A DNA stretch of 64,000 nucleotides from Calonectria ilicicola (lineage: Eukaryota; Ascomycota; Sordariomycetes; Hypocreales; Nectriaceae). The DNA is taken from the NCBI GenBank assembly GCA_020809705.1, contig CP085835.1, forward strand, positions 2,232,001 to 2,296,000. Direction: 5' to 3'. A program made the position numbers and the translations under genes. Each line of letters opens with the position of its first letter. Positions within the stretch are counted from its first letter, which is position 1. The notes below the pieces were generated by a model. That model had not been told where the DNA came from. It did not search any database and saw nothing but the letters and a program-made list of their open reading frames with translations. This document shows positions 46,262-56,544 of this stretch, one piece after another.

Positions 46262-46584
46262 TCAACGATCAACGTGACCCGTAAATATGATAGCAACGCC
46301 CTTTGCGAAGAGGACGTTTCGGAGTTCTCGAACTAATCCAACAGCTCCTTTCGTAAAGGCCTCTTCTGTCCAATATCTGAAGTCGTTTTGAAAAGCTTCA
46401 ACAGGCTTTTCATCTACTTCATCGGATTATCCATAGATGTTGTTGGCATTAACGATGCAGTTATTGATCTGCTCCATTGTCATCTCGCTCGGATTGCCAT
46501 GAAATAGTTCTGTCTTCTTCCAGTCAGCAGTCAGGTTGCCACCGTATTTCTTGATTTGAGTGGGGAGATCATCCTCGTCTTGAC
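46262..46584 (-). pseudogene. Short-chain dehydrogenase relic
   Basis: One minus frame reads LPTQIKKYGGNLTADWKK, CIVNANNIYG, an in-frame TAA, then SDEVDEKPVEAFQNDF, FTKGAVGLVRELR and VAIIFTGHVDR. The order (an NNAG-like motif with IYG, the D-V-D-E loop, then a strand with IIFTG) fits a middle segment of an NAD(P)-dependent short-chain dehydrogenase. N-terminal nucleotide-binding Gly motif and catalytic Tyr-x-x-x-Lys are not found, so it is a fragment. Next to the methyltransferase relic it may be the remains of a metabolite cluster. Moderate to low confidence in the family. Confidence 0.4.
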
Positions 46585-47303
46585 CTTAGTCAGAGTCGGC
46601 CACAGAGTCGTTTCGCCCTCCTACGTTTAACATCTTGGTTCGTCATTTTAGTGTACCAGAGGAGTGGCTGTTGTGTTACTGCAGGGATGGCGCCAGGAGT
46701 GGTACCAGTGGTGGCGTTGGAGGTGGGGTCGAAATAAGGAGATTTCTTTCCTCTAGGCTGGATCTAGATGCCGATCGATCTCCACCTAAACTAGCGGTTC
46801 TCGAAGTGGATGAGATGTTTGGAGAAGTCTGGGAAGGGTCGCCAAAGGTTCTGCTTCCCAAATCACCATCGAACTTCAAGAGCTCATCTTTCATAACTTG
46901 AAGAATCTTGATGTAATTTTTTTCTAGTAGAGATTGGACTTGTGTATGTACACAGGCAGGATATGGGTTTGGCACGGTTAGAGAATCGGAATCCAAACCA
47001 GGTTTTTAATATTGACTGAACTAAGCCTATTTCCGAAAGGTGCGTGGCGCTCTTGACTCAGCCCCTTTGTTTTTAGGTTGGCAACAGCCAATTGTCCTCA
47101 AGCATTAAGTTAGCCCTTGCTTTAGTGGCGGACTATTGATTTGGAGGAAATGAGATATGATCCTCGTAACCATTAGACTATTATTCTAGTTGACAAGCAT
47201 ATCTTTTAATGTTCATTCCTGCTTTCTTTTCTGATGCTTGTTCTTAGTCTTTGTTCACAACTTACCCCAGTCAATCATTTGTGAATTCTCAGCACCGCCC
47301 AAG
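46585..47303. other. Intergenic
   Basis: Contains the promoter of the next gene. Frames of 88-106 codons on both strands at 46635-46996 show low complexity (Pro/Ser) but no recognised domain. Confidence 0.35.
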
Positions 47304-48367
47304 ATGCGGTCTGATGCCTTCCTGTTGGCCATGGGCCTTTTGGTCGCCGACTCTGCGCTTGCCGGCCTTTGCAAGCCCAGGACTTCTAGTAAGTCATGAT
47401 AAAACTTAGCGAGGGCAATACCTTGGAGGTGGCTAACAATGGATTTCCCTTCAGCCTTGGATGCGGCAACCACAACCTCGATCGCTTCTACAACGCAGCC
47501 CACTACAACAGGTGGGGAACCTCTACTGATGTGTCATCTGAAACGCTTGTCGAGACGGGGACTACTACCACACTCACTCCAGCCACCACCACCGCGACGA
47601 CATCGGACGCTCAGACAACTACCGCAGCCGACACCACAACAACATCGGAGGCCGAGACAACAACAAGCACCGCAGAAATGACCACAACAACATCGGAGGC
47701 TGAGACAACAACCACCGCAGAAGTGACCACTACAGCGTCTGAGGCCGAGAGCTCAACTACCGCTGCCGACATCACCACAACAACGTCGGAGGTCGAGACA
47801 ACAGGCATTGCAGATGTGACCACAACGTCTGAGGCCGAGAGCACAACTACCACACCCTTGCCAACTCCAACTTTTACCCTCGCTGGCGGTAGTGGTTCTG
47901 TGAACGGCGCCCCCCTTAAAGGCACCGATGGAGAGGGTACCCTCGTGCTATTCAACCCCAACCCTCAATTCCCAAACATCCGTACCCGAACCTTCATCCT
48001 CGATCCCAAAACCGGCCGAATACAAGACAAGGATAGTGGAAATGTTTTGTGCGCTTACTACGGGTCTTCCAGCTCGCCCTCTGACCCGGCCCGTTTTGCA
48101 TTCTGCCAGAATGGCAACACCGGCCCGAACATGTACTATGACTATATGACCTGCCAGATCGTCAGCGGCAAGCTCGCCTGTACAGCTCCGAGAGCTTCGT
48201 GCACCGATGATGAAGAAGGCAATACGACCTGTCTGACTGAACCCGGCAACAATGTGAACAATCAGTTGTACTGGAGAAATACGCCCAATAATGGCGATTA
48301 CCCGTATATTTCTAGTGGTAGCCCCGGTGGCTATGCGCCCCTCGACATGATTGTCCAAGAAGACTGA
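47304..48367 (+). CDS. Secreted Thr-rich (mucin-like) surface protein
   Basis: Proposed exons 47304-47388, 47455-47511 and 47583-48367; 308 residues. The signal peptide (AFLLAMGLLVADSALA) is followed by a Thr/Ala/Glu-rich stalk of imperfect TTTSEAETTT-type repeats, heavy O-glycosylation candidates. The C-terminal ~165 residues form a compact Cys-containing domain (FTLAGGSGSVNGAPLKG, FILDPKTGRIQDKDSGNVLC, CQIVSGKLACTAP, NNQLYWRN) with no family I can name. The second intron uses the rare donor GTGGGG; without it the Thr-rich part after exon 2 is out of frame, so splicing here is inferred from frame continuity. No GPI signal seen. Likely a cell-wall or extracellular protein. Confidence 0.7.
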
Positions 48368-49414
48368 GCCATCGCATTCAGGGAACCGTAACATACCATT
48401 CCCACGCACACTTCTATGGTTTCACCGTCTTAGGTACATATTTCATCGCTAATAATACCATTTAATGAACGGGAGAATTTTAGCCTGTGCCTCTTTTCTT
48501 AACGCTGTGAAGTTTATGTGTCTTTTATGATCACAACTTGTTCATACTGTTCTATAGGATTCAACCCCAGCGTTTATATCCTGGTCGGTCAGGGCTGCCG
48601 GTTCAATCATGGCACATAGTTCCAAGATTCGTCTTAACCCTCCTTGATTATGAAACAAAGCCTCCTTCACTTGTGAGGTTGAGTAAGATCATCGGTCGAC
48701 TAGGCCTCGGCTCCCATCCAGATTCCTCTTTCATTATGAGCAAGATTATGTGAGTTTATCGATTGTGCTTACAAAACCTGCACCATGCAAATGTATTCCA
48801 GGCCCCCGCTCGAGCACTGCAAACATCTGCTCTCCTCTCCCTTGCTCTACGCACCCCTGAGAACATACTGCCAATGAAGTTCTCCGCTTGTTCTCCACTG
48901 CTCGCCCTCGGTAACCATATTGGAGCTCTTGCTTTGTCCTCCACCAACGCGACCGAACCCCCTAAGAACTGGGGCTAATGGTGGACTGATAAATAGCTAA
49001 GCCGAAGTTAAGCCAGCAAGCGAAACATCATGAAAGCGGCACCTCTGTGCGATCACGTGTTGTTCAAGTTTGGTCTCGGAATACCGGGGGGTTTGTCTTG
49101 TTCATGGCGCATACATTGGGGTGGTCAAAGGAGGAAATTTAGGTTTACATATCTCATTTTGGCCAAGAGACTCGATCTGGAAAACACTGTCCATACTATA
49201 GACAGAAAGTTGTTTGGGGACGCAAGCCGCTGGAGTAAGCTGTGTTCCAAGCAGCCCATCTACATGGACGTGGATCAAAGACGAGACAAGCGACATATCG
49301 ATGAGAAATAGTAGCTCCTCCTGAATGAAATGGAACAGTTAAGCAATGTCTTTCATTACAAGTCTGAATAGTATTGTATTTAACATTCGTGGCGTGTTGA
49401 GACCGTGACCAATC
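48368..49414. other. Intergenic with possible 34-residue secreted peptide ORF
   Basis: At 48874-48978 (+) a 34-codon ORF (MKFSACSPLLALGNHIGAL, ending PPKNWG) has a signal-peptide-like start. Too short to judge; could also be the first exon of a spliced gene (a GT lies inside). Otherwise no feature. Confidence 0.25.
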
Positions 49415-51129
49415 TCACAACCGATATCGAAAGCCCGAGGTCTTCCAATCTGTGACATCCTCGTAATCCTCGGGACGAAGCTCGACTTGGTTAACTATAT
49501 CAGCGAGCTTAGGCTGGTTAGCACTATCATTTCCCTGGATTACCTTGCCACCACTAACAGCGCCGGAAGTACTAGCGGAACCGGCAAACCCTTCTTCTTT
49601 AGCACGCTTATGATTCATCCACTGCAAATAGCCGCGAAGTATCATTGCTAGTGCGGCAACCAGAACGTAACAAATCATGATTGTCCTGAAGGCTGTGTTG
49701 TAGTGTGGCGCCTCCGAGCTCTTGAAGAAATGAGGGCCGGCAATATTACCTGCGCAGTATCCGATGAAAAGCAAGGCCGACATGGTCATCTTCTTGGTCA
49801 CACCACGACAATTGGCCTGAACAAGCGACAATGCCAAAGGCATCACTGCTGGCCCAGTGCAGAGAAGAAAATAGGCAAACAGATGCACGCCCTTGGTGGG
49901 AATGCGATCGCGACAGTAAATAACAGCTGAGCCGACGATGCATGGAATCACGACGCAAACAATGAGGATGCAATTCATCTTCTGAAAACGGCCAGCGATC
50001 CACCCTGTGCCAAAGATTACTGCGGCTGCGAGCACAGAATATGGGATGTTAATTAGTGTTGACTGCAGACTGGTGAACCCAAAGGATTTAATGACAATAT
50101 TGGCAAAGTTCTGAGTACCGCTGTTGGGGATACTCTGAAGAATCTCGATGCCAAAGATGAGCCATGTCTTTGGGTCAATAAGCGCCTCCTGGTAAATGAT
50201 TAGCCGAGATATTTTCGTGATTAGGAATATGGTAACAACGTACTCGGAACTGATCCCAACGCCAATGTGAGTTTTCAGTTTGGCCGGTACCTGCGATGAC
50301 CACACGATCGCCGGCAAACTGCCTCTCCTCTGGTGTGAGAAATCTTGCCGAGGAGATGCGGTTCGGCAGGAAGAACCAGAGAACAAACGCCCACAAGAAT
50401 GTGAGGACACCAAGGATGATGTACATCCATCGCCAAGGGCCGACTTTGTCGTCAATATGACCAACACCAAAAGCTAGCAGACTGGCTATCATGCCACCGA
50501 TCGAGTTACCCGCAAACCAAAGACCGGTTCTGGTTGGAATTTCGTCGCGTGTATACCAAGTAGATGTGAGAAACATAAAGGCGGGCGTGATTGTGGCCTC
50601 GGCAACACCAAGTAGGAAACGAACAGCCAATAAACCGCCGTAATTGGTGCATGCTGCTGTGACTGCTACAACTACACCCCAGAAAATAGTATTCACTGTC
50701 ATATAAGAGGCAACTGGGAGCCTGGCAATGAGAAATGAGGTCGGATAGGTCCAGGCAAAGTAGCCAAAGTAGAAAATACTTGAGACCCAGCTGTAGTCCT
50801 GGCCTTGAAGATTCTGCATCAAGTTTGGTCAATGAATCACGCGGTATAAAAAAAGACACAGAAAGAAGCTGTCTCGGAGGCGAAATTAAAATATGGAAAA
50901 GACTCACTGTATCATCCTGTAGGCCAAAGACTGAGGCACTGGACAAGATAGTCTTGTCCATAAAGTTTAGCATGTAAGTACCAAAAAGCACTGGAATAAT
51001 GTAATAGTCAATCTTCCTCAGCACTTTTTTGGCCATCACATCCCCCACATCGTGGGAGTAACTGCCGACAGGTTGCAGCTGCGGCTGAGACTTAGCCTGG
51101 GGCTCGGAGTGATCCTCCTTGGACACCAT
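49415..51129 (-). CDS. MFS transporter, anion:cation symporter (Dal5/allantoate-type)
   Basis: Three exons, 51129-50908, 50813-50244 and 50188-49415 (introns of 94 and 55 bases); 521 residues. After a hydrophilic N-terminus come KKVLRKIDYYIIPVLFGTYM and LNFMDKTILSSASVFGL, a hallmark of the allantoate permease family, then about twelve helices. The loop after TM4-5 has RFLLGVAEATITPAF and the central loop FLTPEERQFAGDRV, also typical. The C-terminus is Lys/Glu-rich. Family members import organic anions such as allantoate, nicotinate, vitamins or siderophore-type acids by proton symport; the substrate here is unknown. Placement next to a UstYa-type oxidase raises export or import of a peptide-like metabolite as an option. 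Intact. Confidence 0.9.
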
Positions 51130-51762
51130 CTTGAGCGATACAGAAAGTTGCCTTTCGCACCTTTAACGCATACAGCTTTTCCTCTGTCGTGATTGGTTTC
51201 CGGGCGGGGGATATTAAGTACTGGAGAGGGATTAACGGTTTCATGCTATCTTCCTAAAGGCGGTGGCTGGATCATGAGCGACGAACGGGTTCGACCCGCA
51301 GCCCCACTGGCTATCAGTTATGTTAATGGTGATAAACTATAGCAAATTTGCGGTTTCGGGGCGTGGAAGCATCTGACCTTACTTGTTAAGTCGGTTGCTG
51401 TAACGTTGTGGTGGGTTAGTGCGGGGATACAGCGGGGGAGATAGCAATATCCGCCGAACCAAAGGTGGATTGTGTTCGTGGATGGCACCACCCCTTATCT
51501 TGACCCTGATACCGTCGGCCCGATCCCGATTTTTTTCGCCGTTTTTTCCCTTGGGAACTCGTCTAGGAGAATAGTCTCGTGAGTGGTGGTGATACACACA
51601 CAGCGCAACCGAGTCTGTTGGAGTTGAAAAGATTTGCATTGCCAAAGAATGAAGACTTGCGCTCTAATGCGAAAGTCGAGCGGCTACGTAGGTGCGGCCA
51701 TCTAAACTTTGATGCAATAAAAGATTATAGGTCAAATATAAACCTGTCTGTCTTGAATTCCT
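51130..51762. other. Intergenic
   Basis: Promoter of the MFS gene and 3' region of the UstYa gene. No separate feature. Confidence 0.4.
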
Positions 51763-52758
51763 TTATTCCTCGAATTTATTGATGTTCCAAAACGATTGGT
51801 TGGTTTCTGGCTCTTGAGGAACAATGACATCACCACTCTTTGGCCCAAAGTTTGACCATCTGTGCTCTTGTTCCTTCTCTGTAAGACCTGAGTTGATCTC
51901 ATGTTTCGAATGCCACGCAATCACCTCTTCCAAATCGCGGCATTGGTGCCAAGTATTGAAGTCGGCTTCCGGGACCTTTTCCCCCTCCATCCAGCGGTAC
52001 GTCGAAATGGATAAATCGGCCTTGCAGGCAATATCTTGTCGGAGAAAGTCGATGCAGTGATCAAGATGCGCATAATACTTGGCGCGATAGTCTTCTGGCG
52101 GGTTGGCTCCAAACCCACGTTTGTGTCTGTAATAGTAGTTGTAGTACACTGCCTTTCGCAACGTGTCTAGGCAGTGGTTTTGGTGCATGACGTGGACCAA
52201 ACCAAGATGTGCATCGTCGCCAAAGCCCCAGGCGGGGTCCGCTCTCACGGTTTCGTTTGGGTTCTTACCCAATGCAATCACCTCTGCCCGACTGATGACG
52301 ATGTCGCGACCATTGGAGATGCGCCCCCATGCTTGGTCGACTGCGTCTGATGGTGGTTGTCGGAAGATGGTTGGGTCAGACCCTGGCCAGAAAGGGTTGT
52401 TGTATTGAATTTTACTTGTTTTCGGGCTGACTAAATTAAATATCGGGGCTTTGGCACGCAGTTAACATCAATTAGTAGCGAGCGAGTTTGGCTGGACCTT
52501 ACAATCAGAGTCGTATATCCTAGGGCAACCATGCTGCCGTCCGATTATGGTACCGATGAATATGAGTACTGCTGTATAGAGACCGAAGAGAAGCCAAAGC
52601 AATGGACCTCTCGTGTTTACTTTGTGTGGATCGGGACGCTCTGCCAAAGGCTGCGATGAGTTGACGACTCTAGCAATCTCTTGAACTGAGGCAGCTGATT
52701 CATTTTCGGCCAACTTTCTGTAGGGCCCATTTCGGAAGAGTGTTGAGAAAAACGCCAT
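51763..52758 (-). CDS. UstYa-family oxidase (DUF3328)
   Basis: Two exons, 52758-52503 and 52430-51763, one 72-base intron (donor GTAAGG, acceptor TTTAG); 307 residues. A basic N-terminus is followed by one membrane helix at about 53-74 (LLWLLFGLYTAVLIFIGTI), then the luminal domain. Both HxxHC motifs of the family are present: HQNHC at 168-172 and HLDHC at 207-211. In characterised fungal RiPP pathways (ustiloxin, phomopsin, asperipin types) and in some other pathways, UstYa proteins carry out oxidative cyclisation or chlorination chemistry on peptides. An in-frame ATG 38 codons upstream exists, but the chosen one gives the standard short cytosolic tail. It lies between an MFS transporter and a small secreted peptide ORF. 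Specific product unknown. Confidence 0.9.
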
Positions 52759-53638
52759 GCTAAGTGCTCTTTGTCCACGGGGAAAGGCTAGAGCCTGAGA
52801 AGAGATAGGTTGCAGAGCTAGTACTTCGTCTACGTCTACGGTCATATGCTTGAATAAGCAAGAGAGATTCATTTGATGACCGCCCCTCGCTTACTCATTT
52901 ATTACTGACCTTCCAAAGCTAGCTAGGAGCTGAAAAGATGAGGAATAGCTACTAAGCAGCTGTTTTTGACGACTGGTTCTCCTTCCAGTTCGGGGTTGTC
53001 ATGCTTCCTGACATGCATAAATGAATGCCGCTGATCCGGGGATTGGGGGCTATGTGCGGGAATTATAAGCCTAAATTACACTTGAGATTTGTGAAATAAG
53101 CACTTTTGAGAATAGCAGTACACTTAATGCATCCTTGCTTATGTTTGATGAGCATGCTCAACCAACCATATCTCCTCAATAGTGATTCTTGGGAATCTTC
53201 GGATTGCTGAATCACTAAATTATTGCATCAACATATGAGCAAAGAAAATGTCGACTTCAAGGTAGTGATGAAAACTCGGTCTTTCATATGAGGAAAATTC
53301 GGCGAGAAGATGGTCAGCCAAGCAAGACAACTGGCTTGTAGCTGCAAGTAACCAAGCCACAAACACCAAGTTAGGAAGGAGATTGTAAATTTACCAATGA
53401 CCCGCCGGAAAAGCCCTGTCGTTTCAAAGAATTTAGTCACTTCGTTTGCGCCGTACTACGCATGCAGTGCTCGTGTATTCTCAAAAAGTACCTTGCTCTT
53501 ATCATCCATCTTCGGTAGATATGTTGGCACTGTCATTTCTTCTTCTGCTACTTTTTCTTGTTCCTTCACGCTTAAAAATCTTCATACATCGCTAAAATCA
53601 TTTTGCTATTGTCCTCTATCTCGCCAGACTCTTTCAGG
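52759..53638. other. Divergent promoter region, UstYa gene and peptide ORF
   Basis: About 880 bases between the oppositely oriented UstYa gene and the short peptide gene. AT-rich. No regulatory site assigned. Confidence 0.4.
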
Positions 53639-53782
53639 ATGCAGTTCTACAACGTTGTGGCTGCCATTGCAGCTATGTCCACCCTGGTCATTGCCGCCCC
53701 TGTCGCTCAGCCCGAGCCAGAGCAGGTCGAGGCTCGGGACCACTATTGTGGGGTTTCCAACGGTCACTTTGTAATCTGTTGA
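53639..53782 (+). CDS. Candidate secreted Cys-peptide, possible RiPP precursor
   Basis: A 47-codon ORF. Residues 1-20 are a signal peptide (VVAAIAAMSTLVIAA), followed by a pro-like stretch PVAQPEPEQVEAR that ends in a monobasic site, and the 14-residue end DHYCGVSNGHFVIC with exactly two Cys spaced ten residues apart and Tyr and Phe inside. This is the layout of a secreted precursor with one core. Whether it is translated or processed is inference. The same layout would also suit a small effector-like peptide with a disulfide ring. A donor GTATGG just after the stop could mark a 3' UTR intron. The frame is short, so chance cannot be excluded, but the signal peptide and codon pattern favour a real gene. 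Confidence 0.6.
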   Translation: MQFYNVVAAIAAMSTLVIAAPVAQPEPEQVEARDHYCGVSNGHFVIC

Positions 53783-54682
53783 GTGGTATGGCTCGCTTTC
53801 CCCTCAAACCTTAAATGCAACCTTTATTAATTGTCGATCGGAAATACAGATTAGATGAGATCTGGAATGAGGATTAGTTATTGCGGTACTGCCTGTTTTT
53901 ACTATCTGCGGGCTTATTGGGTTGGGTTATAGAAGTAGCAGGTCATGTTGGCTGTTGCGACCGTTGGAACTGTATATAGCCCAATCATTTCCCATCATCA
54001 AACAAGATAGCATGAACAATTGGAACCCATGTGATTTAATTCGATCTCGCAATTCTTGGTGATTGCAATCCTTTGGCCCGGATGCGGGGTATTGACGCGG
54101 TTCCGCAATGATCATGGTCCGCAGCGATGTTCCGCAGTGAAATTCCTCCGCAATGACGATGCTCCGCAATCATGGTTCTGTACGGATCCATGCGCAATTG
54201 AAAGACAGGACAGTTTTAGGTGACCGGTGGTTCTAATGATTGCTGCTATCAAAAGTGGTAATTGGCGGTAAACAGGTGGGATCAGGGCCCTGCAAGAGAT
54301 CCATTTAATGAGCCATCTGACTGGTGTCTTACCACTGGATGCCCTTGCAAGTTCTTTGCGGAATCCTGCCCCAGGTCGGGTTTTCCGCAGCCCTGGGGGT
54401 TAGACGCTAAGGTCTCCCCATTCTCATAAGCTGAGCTCCACAGTGCGATCCAAAGCTTCGTTAACGCTTGATGTCATACCATGCTCTCCTGACAGCTGTG
54501 CAGTGAATGATCTGACAACTGCCGGATACACGGGGGTTCCCTTCAAGGAGTGTACCACGTGGAGATTTTAGTAGAATTGGAAAGATTGCCTCCTACCTAT
54601 TTATTTCAATTGTCCCCTCCCAATCAATTTTCTCCCTAACGTCAAGTCACAATTTTATTGCCAAACCTTTCTCTCACCCAAT
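53783..54682. other. Intergenic, upstream of alcohol dehydrogenase
   Basis: Contains the CCGCA motif cluster at 54101-54175, further TGCGGAA/TTCCGCAG words at about 54357-54391, and a pyrimidine-rich leader just before the gene. Confidence 0.5.
54101..54175. promoter_or_regulatory. Cluster of five TCCGCA motifs
   Basis: CCGCA starts at 54103, 54119, 54132, 54148 and 54164 (spacings 16, 13, 16, 16), each preceded by T, in the region upstream of the dehydrogenase gene. CGG-type half-sites are bound by Zn2Cys6 regulators; no specific factor can be named. It may alternatively be a decayed tandem repeat. Confidence 0.4.
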
Positions 54683-55993
54683 ATGGCAACCGTTACGAGA
54701 GCCGCTAGCTCTATCCTGCCCCGAGCCTCGCGCTCTGCCTTTCACAGTTGCGTACCCGGTATGCGGGTTACCCCTCTTCGCCAAGTGAAGTCCAACCCCG
54801 CAAGCCTATTCGCATTTAGATACCTCTCGTCGATGAAGGCTCTTATTTACGACGGCAATAACAGTGTTTCTCTTCAAGAGCGCCCTGTTCCAGAAGTCAC
54901 ATCTGCTACGGATGCCATTATCAAGGTTACCAAGACTACCATCTGTGGTACGGATCTCCACATTCGGAAGGGCGATGTTCCCAGCTGCGAGCCGGGCACT
55001 ATCCTGGGCCATGAGGGTGTCGGCATCGTCCAATCGACCGGAAAGGCCGTTTCTCAGTTCAAAGAAGGGGATCGAGTTCTAATTTCGTGCATTTCTAGTT
55101 GTGCGAAATGTGAGTACTGTCGCCGAGGCATGTATAGCCATTGCACCTCCGGTGGTTGGATCCTTGGCAACACCATTGATGGCACCCAGGCCGAATATGT
55201 CCGCATTCCTCACGCTGACTCTAGTCTACACCCAATTCCTCAAGGCGCTAACGAAGCCTCACTTGTAATGTTGAGCGACATCTTCCCCACTGGGTTGGAG
55301 TGTGGTGTCCTCAATGGTAAGGTGCAACCTGGAGGCAACGTTGTAGTAGTTGGTTCTGGGCCAGTGGGTCTTGCCGCTCTCATCACTGCCCAGATGTATT
55401 CGCCTTCAAAGATTATTGCAATCGATACGGACCCCCGAAGACTGGAAGTTGCCAGGCAATTTGGTGCCACCGAAACAATTGATAGCTCAAAAGTGGATGC
55501 AGTGACTGAGGTCAAAGCTTTGACTGGAGGCAAGGGATGCGACTCTGTGATTGAGGCTGTGGGTATTCCAGCGACTTTCGAGCTATGTCAGGAGCTTCTT
55601 GCCCCTGGAGGTGTCCTAGCAAACGTTGGCGTCCATGGCACCAAGGTTGATCTTCACCTTCATAATCTCTGGGATAAGAATATTGGTACGTGGATTTATC
55701 GCATATACTCGCTCAGCGGATGGTAAACTATCGTCTAACAGAACTTGAATAGCTGTTACTACGAGACTAGTTGATACAGTCACCACACCCATGCTACTAA
55801 AACTTGTTGAATCAGGGAAATTGCAACCAGATCAACTGATCACACACCGTAAGCTCAATATTGGAACCTTAAAAGAAACACAGAACTGATATGGCAAATA
55901 GATTTCAAATTGAGTGAAATTGAAAAGGCATACGAGACTTTTGGGAAAGCATCTCAGCACGGTGCTCTGAAGGTGGTCATTGATGTGGACTGA
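54683..55993 (+). CDS. Zinc-dependent alcohol dehydrogenase, medium chain
   Basis: Three exons, 54683-55685, 55753-55848 and 55902-55993; 396 residues. Catalytic zinc ligands in CGTDLHI and GHEGVG, structural zinc Cys in CISSCAKCEYCRRGMYSHC (C-x2-C-x2-C-x7-C), and the nucleotide site GSGPVGLAALI are all present, with LSDIFPTGLECGV before it. This is the class with formaldehyde/threonine-dehydrogenase-like fold. The first 50 residues are rich in Arg, Ser and Ala with almost no acidic residues (ATVTRAASSILPRASRSAFH), a good mitochondrial presequence. A second ATG at 54833 opens exactly the conserved enzyme start (MKALIYDG). Oxidation of an alcohol with NAD(P) is likely; substrate unknown. The gene looks intact. 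Confidence 0.9.
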
Positions 55994-56544
55994 GAAAGCC
56001 GCAGTAACTATATCACTGAGTTCATGATTGATGAGATGGAGGGATAATTTGAAGCAAATGGGCGATGAAGCGAGTAGCGTGTGAAAAAAATGAAATGGAG
56101 CGGGCGTGAAGTAGAGGTGATGAAACTGACGTCTTAGTTTGGTATAGTAAGGGCATTTACAGAGTTGGCTATTGTGGAACCTTTTTACAGGTGAACTGAA
56201 TCGACGCCAACACTTAGTTGTCTCCATGATTTAGACCTAATTACTATTATGAATGCTAGTGATACAAGTTTGATACTGTATTTACCTATTCCATCGATTG
56301 CCTAATTTTCACAGACCTTAAATTTAACCTCAAAGGTTTCTATTCCATTGATACTTCCTTTCTATTTGCTGTCGAATTATGCCTCGCCTACGTTGATGCT
56401 GAACTAGATTTTTAAAATCATATTCTATCGATGCATCTGAGAATCTTTACTAATTTGATATATAACATGAATATTAAACACGCTTGGGGAATCATTTTTT
56501 TCATTCAACATGCACCCAATCCATAACTCCTTGAAATTTCCATG
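55994..56544. other. Intergenic
   Basis: 3' regions of the convergent dehydrogenase and lectin-like genes. No feature seen. Confidence 0.4.

Noticed and set aside
47611..47961. 116-codon Val-rich minus frame
   Set aside because: Antisense shadow of the Thr-rich repeat.
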